Below are positions 1 through 7,137 of a DNA stretch of 24,889 nt, piece after piece (position 1 is the stretch's first letter; each line of letters opens with the position of its first letter). The notes beneath the pieces are model-generated. The model made no database searches, was not told where the DNA came from, and saw only the letters and a program-made list of their open reading frames with translations. Position numbers and translations under genes: made by a program. The DNA comes from a bacterium (lineage in GTDB: Bacteria > Bacteroidota > Bacteroidia > Bacteroidales > Muribaculaceae), in assembly GCA_004561555.1 (NCBI GenBank), contig SFVH01000022.1:1-24889 (forward strand), read 5' to 3'.

Positions 1-37
1 TTGTTTTGATATGTTTTTTAGTTTGTTTATTAATTTC

Positions 38-646
38 TTATTTTATCACGCGGAGAAGCTCCACATCAAAGATAAGTGCCATATTCGGACCGATTACGCT
101 TCCGGCTCCATTGGGACCATAGGCAAGGTTGGCGGGGATATACACGCGCCATTGGTCGCCTTCTTTCATCAGTTGGAGGGCTTCCACCCAGCCGGGTATC
201 ACTTGCGTCACGCCGAATGTGGCAGGTACACCGCGCTCTACCGAGCTGTCAAACACGGTGCCGTCGATGAGTTTGCCGGTGTAATGCACTTCCACGCGGT
301 CTTCAGCCTTCGGGCTATGACCTTTGCCTTCTTTAAGCACTTCATATTGCAAGCCCGAAGCGGTCACTTTGATGCCGTCGCGCTTGGCGTTTTCTTCGAG
401 GAATGCGTTGCCGATGCGGAGGTTTTCTTCAGCCGCTTGGGCATTTTTCGCTTGCATTTCGGCTTCGAGATTAGTGAAATAGTCTTGAACGATGCGCTTG
501 GCTTCGTCGTAGGTCATTGCCGGCTTCGTGCCGTCGTAGACTGCCGCCACTCCGGCAGCGAAGTCGTCGGCATTGATGCTTTTGATGCCTGAGCCTTTGA
601 AATTGTGGCCCATGCTCATGCCGAGTGCATAACTTAGTTTATCCAT
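38..646 (-). CDS. FKBP-type peptidyl-prolyl cis-trans isomerase, FklB/FKBP22-like
   Basis: Catalyses cis-trans isomerisation of Xaa-Pro bonds and probably acts as a folding helper. The protein is 202 residues. An N-terminal helical dimerisation region (residues 1-90, beginning MDKLSYALGMSMG, as in FklB/Mip proteins) precedes a C-terminal FKBP domain (about 112-202). The pocket residues are visible: Y122, F132-D133, V149-I150, W153 and Y176, in the contexts DGTVFDSS, VIPGW and LAYG. I chose the ATG at 646 over the in-frame ATG at 724. It starts exactly where the family starts and lies 34 bases after a TAnnTTTG promoter box, whereas the longer form would contain that promoter. There is no signal peptide, so it is probably cytoplasmic. 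It lies just downstream of a lipoprotein FKBP but has its own promoter. The family is certain; the client proteins are unknown. Confidence 0.93.
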   Translation of the reverse strand: MDKLSYALGMSMGHNFKGSGIKSINADDFAAGVAAVYDGTKPAMTYDEAKRIVQDYFTNLEAEMQAKNAQAAEENLRIGNAFLEENAKRDGIKVTASGLQYEVLKEGKGHSPKAEDRVEVHYTGKLIDGTVFDSSVERGVPATFGVTQVIPGWVEALQLMKEGDQWRVYIPANLAYGPNGAGSVIGPNMALIFDVELLRVIK

Positions 647-679
647 TCTAAAAAATTGTTTCTTATGATTATTGCGGTG

Positions 680-687
680 CAAAATTA
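680..687 (-). promoter_or_regulatory. -7 promoter box of the cytoplasmic FKBP gene
   Basis: On the minus strand this reads TAATTTTG, matching the Bacteroidetes -7 consensus TAnnTTTG, 34 bases before the ATG at 646. I find no TTTG at the usual 19-21 base upstream spacing. That region is instead occupied by an inverted repeat at 693-710. Confidence 0.6.
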
Positions 688-692
688 GTCTA

Positions 693-710
693 TTATTGCC
701 GACGCAATAA
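693..710. repeat. 7-bp perfect inverted repeat upstream of the FKBP promoter
   Basis: TTATTGC and GCAATAA are separated by CGAC. The repeat begins 6 bases upstream of the -7 box (680-687) and sits where a -33 element would be. No T-run follows on either strand, so a terminator is unlikely. A protein-binding operator is possible but not shown. Confidence 0.4.
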
Positions 711-776
711 ATTTTATTAATCAAAAAATGCTAAAACGCAAGATTTTATATCCTGACAGCTCGCTAATGGCTTTGT

Positions 777-1691
777 TTATTTGATATCAACAAGTTCGAC
801 ATCAAACACCAGGGTCTCGTTTGGACCGATTGAGCCGCCTGCTCCACGCTCGCCATAGCCGAGGTCGCCGGGGATGATAAGGGTGATTTTTGTGCCTTTA
901 TTCATAAGCATCAATCCTTCGGAGAAGCCGGGCACTACCGCACTCACCGGAAATTCTTGCACTTGTCCTTGTCCGTTGTCAAACACCGTGCCGTCGATGT
1001 GGCGTCCTTCGTAGCGCACACATGCTGTTTGGTCGGCGGTGATGTTTGCTCCTGAGCCTTTTTTCACAATTTTATAGACCAAGCCGCTGGCGGTCTTCTT
1101 GTAACCTTTGTCTTCTTTCATCATCTTATCGATGTAGGCGGCGCCGTCGGTCTTGTTTTTTTCGGCAGCTGCATTGGTCGAGGCGGCAGCAGCGGCATTG
1201 AGGCGCATAAAGATAGCATTAAGGGCGGTTTCATCGGCAGAGGTGTTGACAGTATCTTTTGCCTCTATCGTGGCATTAAAGCCCTTGAAGAAGGCTTTGG
1301 CTTCGGCTTTACCTCCTGCATGGCTCGCTGCTTGTCTGACATTCAAGGCTATCAAGGCACCATTATATTGGCTGTACACCTTGATGGAGTCGGCGCCCGG
1401 TCCGGCTTGAAGCAAGCGTCCGAGAGAGTCGCCGTATTGCATAAACTCGTTGTCGCTATATCCGAGGGCTTTACGGATGGATGCTATCACTTCCGCTTTG
1501 TCGACGTTATGCTTGTTGCTCTTCAGCTCCAAATTGAGCTGTGCACCAATGATGCGTCCAAGGTGATAAGTCACACTGTCGGCGGTAGTGGTCAATACCA
1601 CTTCTTCTTCGGTTTCTTTTGCCGACGAATTGCTGCAACCTGCCACGAGCATCACTACCGAGGCGATTGCCAATAAAAGTAATTTTTTCAT
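777..1691 (-). CDS. FKBP-type peptidyl-prolyl isomerase lipoprotein
   Basis: A 304-residue envelope prolyl isomerase. Residues 1-19 form a lipoprotein signal (MKKLLLLAIASVVMLVAGC, lipobox VAGC, acylated Cys19). Next is a helical, Ala-rich region of about 170 residues that resembles the FkpA-type dimerisation domain, then an FKBP domain (about 215-304). Pocket residues are Y227, F237-D238, V252-V253, F256 and Y279. The usual pocket-floor tryptophan is Phe (VVPGF), which may lower activity or shift specificity. I chose the ATG at 1691 because it begins the signal peptide. The open frame continues to 2060, but that part runs across the divergent promoters and the neighbouring plus-strand gene. 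It likely helps periplasmic or outer-membrane protein folding. It is divergent from the WG-repeat lipoprotein. Confidence 0.93.
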   Translation of the reverse strand: MKKLLLLAIASVVMLVAGCSNSSAKETEEEVVLTTTADSVTYHLGRIIGAQLNLELKSNKHNVDKAEVIASIRKALGYSDNEFMQYGDSLGRLLQAGPGADSIKVYSQYNGALIALNVRQAASHAGGKAEAKAFFKGFNATIEAKDTVNTSADETALNAIFMRLNAAAAASTNAAAEKNKTDGAAYIDKMMKEDKGYKKTASGLVYKIVKKGSGANITADQTACVRYEGRHIDGTVFDNGQGQVQEFPVSAVVPGFSEGLMLMNKGTKITLIIPGDLGYGERGAGGSIGPNETLVFDVELVDIK

Positions 1692-1721
1692 GATTACGTA
1701 TACGTTTGATTTTGTTGTGTG

Positions 1722-1729
1722 CAAAAGTA
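1722..1729 (-). promoter_or_regulatory. -7 promoter box of the FKBP lipoprotein gene
   Basis: The minus strand reads TACTTTTG (TAnnTTTG), 31 bases before the ATG at 1691. A matching -33 TTTG is not evident. It shares a 133-base divergent intergenic region with the WG-repeat gene. Confidence 0.55.
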
Positions 1730-1747
1730 GTGATTTTTTGCCAATTA

Positions 1748-1780
1748 TTTGGTGATTTATGAAGTGATTTATTACATTTG
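1748..1780 (+). promoter_or_regulatory. Bacteroidetes promoter of the WG-repeat lipoprotein gene
   Basis: TTTG at 1748-1751 and TACATTTG at 1773-1780 are separated by 21 bases, matching the consensus TTTG-N19-21-TAnnTTTG. The -7 box ends 45 bases before the ATG at 1825. This is one of the three best matches in the window. Confidence 0.75.
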
Positions 1781-1824
1781 CAAATACACTTAACAAATAA
1801 TTACTAACAAAATTACTTTTTATT

Positions 1825-3483
1825 ATGAATTTTCTAAAATCTTCTTTATTTGCTACATTTGCTGTGGGGATACTCTCAGCTTGTAGCGGAGACGAGTCTT
1901 CAGTGAAATATTTTGCCGCAAAGCTTGATGGTGATGATAAGTACAGCATCATTGAAGCTAAGTCGGGCGAAGTGGTAGTGAAAGACGAGTTTGTTGATGT
2001 CGTTGTTGACGATGAGTTTCTTATTGTCAAAGAGGGTGATGAGAACTCTTCGTATTCCATTTACACCATCGATGACATCAAGAAGCCTATCATCTCCGAC
2101 TTGCGTGAGTGTGGACGATTTGGAGATAATAATCGTACCCTCGTCACTGTTAAAGAAAAGCCAATCAGCATCATTGACCGCTCAGGAAAACAGGTGGTTG
2201 AGTTGCCTAAAGAAATCACGTCGGCGCAAAATCGTTTTTCCGATGGGTTGGCAGTAGTGGAGAAAAACGATTCGCTTTATGGCTACATAGATGACGACGG
2301 CAAGATGGTGATAGAACCGAAATTTCTGGCTGCAGCTCCTTTCTTCGACGGGTTGGCGGTAGTGTCTGTAAAGGCTGGCGATAAGGTGCAATTTCAAGTA
2401 ATTGATAAGAAGGGAAATGTGGTGTTTAAGGTTAAAGACAAATACACGAATGTCGACTATAAATTCCACAATGGTTATCTTGCTGTGAGTGATAATGAAA
2501 ATGTGGTGTTGCTTAATGAGAAAGGCGAGGTGGCTTTAAAAAACAGCCGATTAAAAGGCTCGGTCCGCAATTATATTGTCGATGAAGATTGCACTCCTTT
2601 CTACGACGGTGATGCTTGGGGTTTGATGTCGATTGACGGCGAGGTGGTGGTTCGCGCAAAATATCAATCGTTGAGATATGTGGGAAGCGGTATCTTTATT
2701 GCTGAAAATGATGATAAATATGACTTCCTGAATGCTAAGGGTGATGTGATCAGCACGATAAAGTGTGACCGATTGAAGACTATAAATTCTTCTGTTTTCC
2801 TTAAAAGAGATGGTAGCTCTTATACACTTGTAGATGGTGATGACAAAGAAGTCACAAAAGACGAATATGAATTTGTGGAAGTGGTGGAACCTTGGGAGTT
2901 GAAATATGATTATGATGTTATCCAATCAGACTATTTCGATGTCGACGGAACAGCCAATGATATTACTAAGGAAATCACAAAAGATTCTTGTTTGGGCATA
3001 AAGAGTATGACCACTCCCGCCGATATGCAGAAAGCGGGCATCATCACCGATTCTGCCGACTCTCACACATATTCCAGCTCTTTAACAAATGACCACTCGT
3101 TTGGCTCGTTGGGAAGCATCTATGTTGATTATAGTTTTGATAATTATATTACTACTCCGATTGTAGAAAACAAAACCGAATACTATTACGGATATGCTTA
3201 TACCTATCAGCAAACCACAGGCTATAAGTATAGCGAAACAGCGTGCATAAAATCCTTGAGCTTCTCCGTTTCTCTTGGTCGCTTCTCTTCTCACTCCGAA
3301 AGAACCATAGAGGCTATAAAGTCGAAGCTCATAGCCAAAGGATTTAAAGACGACGGCGCAGGATCTTTACTCTCGGATAAAGGCACTAAAATCACTATCA
3401 AATCAGGCGATTTTTCAGATGATATAATCTTGACCTACTACTTCCAATCGATAGATGATTTTGTCGATGCTGTGGCTGAATAA
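1825..3483 (+). CDS. WG-repeat lipoprotein
   Basis: A 552-residue probable lipoprotein (signal MNFLKSSLFATFAVGILSAC, acylated Cys20). Residues about 25-350 are built from degenerate WG-type repeats, for example FSDGLAVVEKNDSLYGYID followed by DGKMVIEPKF (about 138-167), and WGLMSIDGEVVVRAKY (265-280). Such repeats form short beta units and usually mediate binding. The C-terminal part (about 380-552) does not look like WG repeats: it is Ser/Tyr/Asp-rich (YYYGYAYTYQQTTGYKY) and ends in a helix-plus-strands segment. I do not recognise this part. The coding sequence is very rich in Asp, Lys and Val. The gene stands alone, divergent from the FKBP lipoprotein, with a good promoter and a strong terminator. 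The envelope location is well supported; the function is unknown. Confidence 0.85.
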   Translation: MNFLKSSLFATFAVGILSACSGDESSVKYFAAKLDGDDKYSIIEAKSGEVVVKDEFVDVVVDDEFLIVKEGDENSSYSIYTIDDIKKPIISDLRECGRFGDNNRTLVTVKEKPISIIDRSGKQVVELPKEITSAQNRFSDGLAVVEKNDSLYGYIDDDGKMVIEPKFLAAAPFFDGLAVVSVKAGDKVQFQVIDKKGNVVFKVKDKYTNVDYKFHNGYLAVSDNENVVLLNEKGEVALKNSRLKGSVRNYIVDEDCTPFYDGDAWGLMSIDGEVVVRAKYQSLRYVGSGIFIAENDDKYDFLNAKGDVISTIKCDRLKTINSSVFLKRDGSSYTLVDGDDKEVTKDEYEFVEVVEPWELKYDYDVIQSDYFDVDGTANDITKEITKDSCLGIKSMTTPADMQKAGIITDSADSHTYSSSLTNDHSFGSLGSIYVDYSFDNYITTPIVENKTEYYYGYAYTYQQTTGYKYSETACIKSLSFSVSLGRFSSHSERTIEAIKSKLIAKGFKDDGAGSLLSDKGTKITIKSGDFSDDIILTYYFQSIDDFVDAVAE

Positions 3484-3504
3484 TAACCATAGAGGTAATT
3501 AAAG

Positions 3505-3548
3505 AAAAATCGACCGACTGCCTTTTTTTGACAGTCGGTCGATTTTTT
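3505..3548. terminator. Bidirectional rho-independent terminator
   Basis: A perfect 16-bp stem (3505-3520 with its complement starting at 3532) has a loop of about 11 bases. An A-run lies on the left and a T-run on the right, so both strands give a stem followed by U. It sits between convergent genes ending at 3483 (plus) and 3571 (minus) and can end both transcripts. Confidence 0.9.
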
Positions 3549-3570
3549 ATTTGTCTTGAAAATGTGCCGA

Positions 3571-5064
3571 TTAGCAGTATTTGCCAAAGTCGGTGTCTTG
3601 CATATTACCCGTAGTGGCAAATGTCTCATGGAAGGCAAATGCGGCGTGGAGAGTGTGTGGGGTATGTCCTCCCTTGGCGAGCTTGAGATAGTCGCGAAGG
3701 AGCGGACGATATGCAGGATGTGCGCAATTTTCGATGATTGCTTCAGCACGTTGGATAGGCGATTTGCCACGAAGGTCGGCAATGCCTTGGTCGGTGATTA
3801 CGACGCTTACGGAGTGCTCGCTGTGGTCGAGGTGTGACACCATCGGCACGATATTGCTGATTTTACCCTCCTTGGTAACCGAAGGACAGCTGAAGATAGA
3901 GATATAAGCGTTGCGAGTGAAGTCGCCGCTACCGCCGATGCCGTTCATCATCTTGGTGCCTACCACATGGGTGGAGTTGATGTTGCCGAAGATGTCAGCT
4001 TCCAATGCGGTGTTCATCGAAATCACGCCTAAACGACGTATGATTTCCGGATTGTTGGAGATTTCCCCCGGACGGATAAGCACTTTGTCGCGGAAGAAGT
4101 CGATGTTGTCAAAGAAGTGCTGCATTGTCTCGTCCGACAAGGTGAGTGAGCAGGTGCTACCAAATCGGCACTTGCCTTTCTCCATAAGGTCGAGCACAGC
4201 GTCTTGAATCACTTCGGTGTACATGTCGAATGCCGGTATTTCTTTTGCTGATTCCAAGCCGTGGAGCACTGCGTTGGCGATGTTGCCCACACCGGATTGT
4301 AGCGGTAAGAATTCTTTAGGGATGCGTCCGGCATGTAGCTCGCCGATAAGAAAGCGACACACGTTGTCGCCGATTTTCATCGTCGTTTCGTCGATGGGGG
4401 CAAATCCGTGTACATGGTCGGAGTCGTTGGTCTTGACGATGCCAACAATCTTTGCCGGGTCAACTTTCAACACCGGTGAGCCGATGCGGTCGCTCGGCTT
4501 ATAGATAGGTATCTCGCGACGGCAGGGAGGGTCGGCAGGTACATAGATGTCGTGCAAGCCGTGGATGGATGCCGGGATGTGCTCGTTAAGTTCGATGATA
4601 ATCTTGTCTGCCATTTGTGCAAACGTCGGGACATTGCCGGCGCCCGGACCAAGCACGATTTCGCCTTTGTCATTGACATCGGCGGCTTCGATGATTGCTA
4701 CATTAATTTTGCCGAAAAAGCCGTAGCGCAGTGTCTGTGCCAACTGCGACAAGTGAGCATCGGCATAGTGGATGGCATGGCTGTTGATTGCCGCACGAGT
4801 GTCCTTGCATGATTGGTAAGGGGTGCGGAAATTCACGGCATTGGCGCGTGCCAATTCGCCGTCGGTAAAGTCGTTGGTGGATGCGCCCGTAAACACATTG
4901 ATTTTAAACGGACGTCCTTCTTCATGTTCTTTTTTCGCTTTAGCAGCGATTGCCGGAGCTACACATTTAGGGGTGCCGGCAGCGGTGAAGCCTGAAAATC
5001 CTACGTTGTCACCATGTTTCACGCATTCTGCCGCTTGTTGTGCTGTAATAAATGGAAAAGACAT
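3571..5064 (-). CDS. Acetyl-CoA hydrolase/transferase family protein (succinate CoA-transferase type)
   Basis: A 497-residue class I CoA-transferase of the AarC/Cat1/Ach1 family. It probably moves CoA between succinyl-CoA and acetate (or propionate), joining acetate or propionate output to the succinate pathway in the cytoplasm. Visible signatures are an N-terminal GFSGFTAAG (22-30), the glycine loop GVGNIANAV (258-266), the catalytic glutamate E284 in DMYTEV, and the glycine-rich GGSGDFTRNA (377-386). Length is normal for the family. The ATG at 5064 is preceded by a near-perfect promoter. It is not co-transcribed with the upstream GGGtGRT gene, because a terminator lies between them. Hydrolase versus transferase activity, and the exact acyl partner, cannot be told from sequence alone. 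Confidence 0.92.
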   Translation of the reverse strand: MSFPFITAQQAAECVKHGDNVGFSGFTAAGTPKCVAPAIAAKAKKEHEEGRPFKINVFTGASTNDFTDGELARANAVNFRTPYQSCKDTRAAINSHAIHYADAHLSQLAQTLRYGFFGKINVAIIEAADVNDKGEIVLGPGAGNVPTFAQMADKIIIELNEHIPASIHGLHDIYVPADPPCRREIPIYKPSDRIGSPVLKVDPAKIVGIVKTNDSDHVHGFAPIDETTMKIGDNVCRFLIGELHAGRIPKEFLPLQSGVGNIANAVLHGLESAKEIPAFDMYTEVIQDAVLDLMEKGKCRFGSTCSLTLSDETMQHFFDNIDFFRDKVLIRPGEISNNPEIIRRLGVISMNTALEADIFGNINSTHVVGTKMMNGIGGSGDFTRNAYISIFSCPSVTKEGKISNIVPMVSHLDHSEHSVSVVITDQGIADLRGKSPIQRAEAIIENCAHPAYRPLLRDYLKLAKGGHTPHTLHAAFAFHETFATTGNMQDTDFGKYC

Positions 5065-5110
5065 AATGTTTATTTTAGAGTAAAAATGATTGTCGCTTGT
5101 TTACTTGGCG

Positions 5111-5142
5111 CAAAATTACATTTTTTATCTTAATAGCACAAA
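5111..5142 (-). promoter_or_regulatory. Bacteroidetes promoter of the CoA-transferase gene
   Basis: On the minus strand, TTTG (5142-5139), 20 bases, then TAATTTTG (5118-5111), matching TTTG-N19-21-TAnnTTTG. It lies 47 bases before the ATG at 5064, just past the terminator of the preceding gene. Confidence 0.8.
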
Positions 5143-5151
5143 ACTTATTGA

Positions 5152-5187
5152 TAAAAAAGGTGTGCTCACCTTATGCAAGCACACCTT
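5152..5187 (-). terminator. Rho-independent terminator of the NifU-like/GGGtGRT operon
   Basis: On the minus strand AAGGTGTGCT (5187-5178) pairs with AGCACACCTT (5166-5157), a 10-bp perfect stem with an 11-base loop, followed by a run of six T. It lies 30 bases after the GGGtGRT stop codon. Confidence 0.88.
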
Positions 5188-5216
5188 CTCAACACTATTG
5201 TTGTCGTTTTAGATTG

Positions 5217-6227
5217 TTATTTTGCCAATGCTGTGGCAACGTCTACTGCGCATGCCACTGTGCATCCTACCATCGGGTTGTTGCCGATGCCGAGGAAGCC
5301 CATCATTTCCACGTGTGCAGGTACTGATGACGAACCGGCAAATTGTGCGTCAGAGTGCATACGTCCCATAGTGTCGGTCATACCGTAGGATGCCGGACCG
5401 GCAGCCATATTGTCCGGGTGAAGCGTACGACCTGTACCGCCACCTGATGCCACTGAGAAATAAGGCTTGCCGGCAAGCACGCGTTCTTTCTTATAGGTGC
5501 CTGCTACCGGGTGTTGGAAACGAGTCGGGTTGGTTGAGTTGCCGGTAATCGACACGTCTACGCCTTCTTTCCACATGATTGCCACGCCTTCGCGCACGTC
5601 GTCGGCACCGTAGCATTTCACTTTTGCGCGCGGACCGTTGGAATACGGAGTTTCGCTTACCACCTTCAATTCGCCGGTGAAGTAGTCAAACTCAGTGCGT
5701 ACATAGGTGAAACCGTTGATACGAGAGATAATCATTGCTGCGTCTTTGCCCAAGCCGTTGAGGATTACGCGAAGAGGCTCTTTGCGCACTTTGTCAGCCT
5801 TAGCGGCAATTTTGATTGCACCTTCTGCGGCAGCAAACGACTCGTGACCTGCCAAGAATGCGAAGCACTTGGTCTCTTCACGGAGCAAACGAGCGGCGAG
5901 GTTGCCGTGGCCCAAGCCCACTTTGCGGTCGTCGGCTACAGAGCCGGGGATGCAGAATGATTGCAAGCCGATGCCAATAGCTTCTGCAGCGTCGGCAGCG
6001 TTTTTGCAGCCTTTCTTCAAAGCGATGGCACAGCCCACTACATATGCCCATTTTGCATTTTCGAAGCAGATGGGTTGGGTTTCTTCACACGTCTTATAAG
6101 GATCGATACCGGCAGCTTCGCAGATAGCGTTAGCTTCTTCGATATCCTTGATACCGTTTTCGTTCAAAGCAGCAAGAATTTGCTTGATGCGACGGTCTTG
6201 GCTCTCAAATTTTACTTCTCTAATCAT
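5217..6227 (-). CDS. GGGtGRT family protein (function unknown)
   Basis: A 336-residue protein of the family named for its GGGtGRT motif, here SGGGTGRTLHPDNMAAG (261-277, motif 262-268). The biochemical role is unknown. What can be seen: no signal peptide or membrane segment, ten cysteines (36, 47, 54, 66, 74, 92, 121, 205, 322, 326), several conserved-looking glycine-rich turns (IGIGLQSFCIPGSVADD, GHGNLAARLL, GFLGIGNNPMVGC), and motifs that resemble a ligand-binding or enzyme pocket. It follows the NifU-like gene with a 15-base gap and ends at a clear terminator, so the two form a dedicated operon. The cysteine content and the scaffold partner suggest a metal- or Fe-S-linked role; that is inference. 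Family assignment is firm. Confidence 0.9.
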   Translation of the reverse strand: MIREVKFESQDRRIKQILAALNENGIKDIEEANAICEAAGIDPYKTCEETQPICFENAKWAYVVGCAIALKKGCKNAADAAEAIGIGLQSFCIPGSVADDRKVGLGHGNLAARLLREETKCFAFLAGHESFAAAEGAIKIAAKADKVRKEPLRVILNGLGKDAAMIISRINGFTYVRTEFDYFTGELKVVSETPYSNGPRAKVKCYGADDVREGVAIMWKEGVDVSITGNSTNPTRFQHPVAGTYKKERVLAGKPYFSVASGGGTGRTLHPDNMAAGPASYGMTDTMGRMHSDAQFAGSSSVPAHVEMMGFLGIGNNPMVGCTVACAVDVATALAK

Positions 6228-6242
6228 AAAGCGGTCCTCCTA

Positions 6243-6935
6243 TTATTCTTTACGCGGGTCAATATATTTTACGGCTTCGTCGAAGCGACCATAGTGGCCT
6301 TTTGCCTTTTCGATAGCTTCCATAGGCTCTACACCGTTTTTAATCATCTCCATCATCTTGCCAAGGTGAATGAATTCGTAGCCAATCACTTGGTTGTCAG
6401 CATCCAATGCCATGCGTGTGCAATAGCCTTCTGCCATTTCAAGGTAGCGAGTGCCGGTCTTGGTGGTGCCGAACATTGTGCCTACCTGGCTACGCAAGCC
6501 CTTGCCAAGGTCTTCCAATGATGCGCCCACTGCCAAGCCGCCTTCTGAGAAGGCTGATTGGGTGCGACCATACACGATTTGCAAGAAGAGTTCGCGCATC
6601 GCTGTGTTGATAGCGTCGCAAACCAAGTCGGTGTTTAAGGCTTCCAAGAGGGTTTTGCCCGGAAGAATTTCCGATGCCATAGCGGCTGAGTGGGTCATAC
6701 CGGAGCAGCCGATAGTTTCTACCAATGCTTCTTGGATAATGCCGTCTTTAACATTCAAGGTGAGCTTGCATGCGCCTTGTTGTGGTGCACACCAGCCGAT
6801 ACCGTGGGTTAAGCCGCTGATATCTTTGATTTCTTTAGCACGCACCCACTTGCCTTCTTCAGGAATCGGTGCGGAAGGGTGGTTGGCACCCTTCTTAACG
6901 CAGCACATTTGCTGTACTTCATGAGTGTAAATCAT
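6243..6935 (-). CDS. NifU/IscU-like iron-sulfur scaffold family protein
   Basis: A 230-residue cytoplasmic protein with an IscU-like core. The segment ETIGCSGMTHSAAMASEIL (about 73-91), followed by PGKTLLEAL, parallels the IscU GCGSAIAS helix-turn and the K-S/T-LxEA stretch. Cysteines are C11-C12, C49, C56, C77, C106 and C172. C49 or C56, C77 and C106 are spaced like the three cluster ligands of IscU. Compared with IscU (about 130 residues) it has an N-terminal extension with CCVKKG, an insertion (about 120-160), and a C-terminal tail (GYEFIHLGKMMEMIKNGVEP). It heads the operon with the GGGtGRT gene. Whether it builds clusters for general use or serves only its partner is unknown. No cysteine desulfurase gene is nearby. 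Confidence 0.82.
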   Translation of the reverse strand: MIYTHEVQQMCCVKKGANHPSAPIPEEGKWVRAKEIKDISGLTHGIGWCAPQQGACKLTLNVKDGIIQEALVETIGCSGMTHSAAMASEILPGKTLLEALNTDLVCDAINTAMRELFLQIVYGRTQSAFSEGGLAVGASLEDLGKGLRSQVGTMFGTTKTGTRYLEMAEGYCTRMALDADNQVIGYEFIHLGKMMEMIKNGVEPMEAIEKAKGHYGRFDEAVKYIDPRKE

Positions 6936-6977
6936 AACGCGTCGTTTTTTAATTATTTGTTGATAAGAATCTATTTT

Positions 6978-7028
6978 TTAGTTGTTTATTCTTTTTTTTG
7001 AAACTCCCGAAACGGCTGTTTTGTTCAT
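6978..7028 (-). CDS. Possible 16-residue leader ORF upstream of the NifU-like gene
   Basis: The minus-strand leader between the promoter box (7064-7057) and the NifU-like ATG (6935) contains ATG to TAA encoding MNKTAVSGVSKKRINN. Its start would lie about 20 bases after the expected transcription start. It is short and basic and has no recognised relatives, so it could be chance. This leader, at about 115 bases, is the longest inferred in the window. Confidence 0.2.
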   Translation of the reverse strand: MNKTAVSGVSKKRINN

Positions 7029-7056
7029 CTTCGAAAGAGTCGGGTCTTACGCTTTG

Positions 7057-7064
7057 CAAATTTA
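7057..7064 (-). promoter_or_regulatory. -7 promoter box of the NifU-like/GGGtGRT operon
   Basis: The minus strand reads TAAATTTG, 122 bases before the ATG at 6935. It is the only TAnnTTTG candidate in the 202-base gap between upp and this operon. A TTTG lies upstream at 16 bases, shorter than the usual 19-21. Confidence 0.45.
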
Positions 7065-7137
7065 GTGTAAATCCGTCACACAAAAAAGTGTGGAGCACCC
7101 TTTTTTATCTCTCATTTTTGTTTATTTCACAAAATAA

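Noticed and set aside
1692..2060. In-frame N-terminal extension of the FKBP lipoprotein (123 residues)
   Set aside because: It crosses both divergent promoters and the opposite-strand WG gene, and it would bury the lipoprotein signal peptide.
3571..6935. Single operon joining the NifU-like, GGGtGRT and CoA-transferase genes
   Set aside because: A strong terminator (5187-5152) and a complete promoter (5142-5111) separate the CoA-transferase from the other two.
7077..7092. CACAC-AAAAAA-GTGTG hairpin between upp and the NifU-like gene as a upp terminator
   Set aside because: On the upp strand no T-run follows the stem; the T-run is in the loop. It overlaps the region where a -33 element would be.
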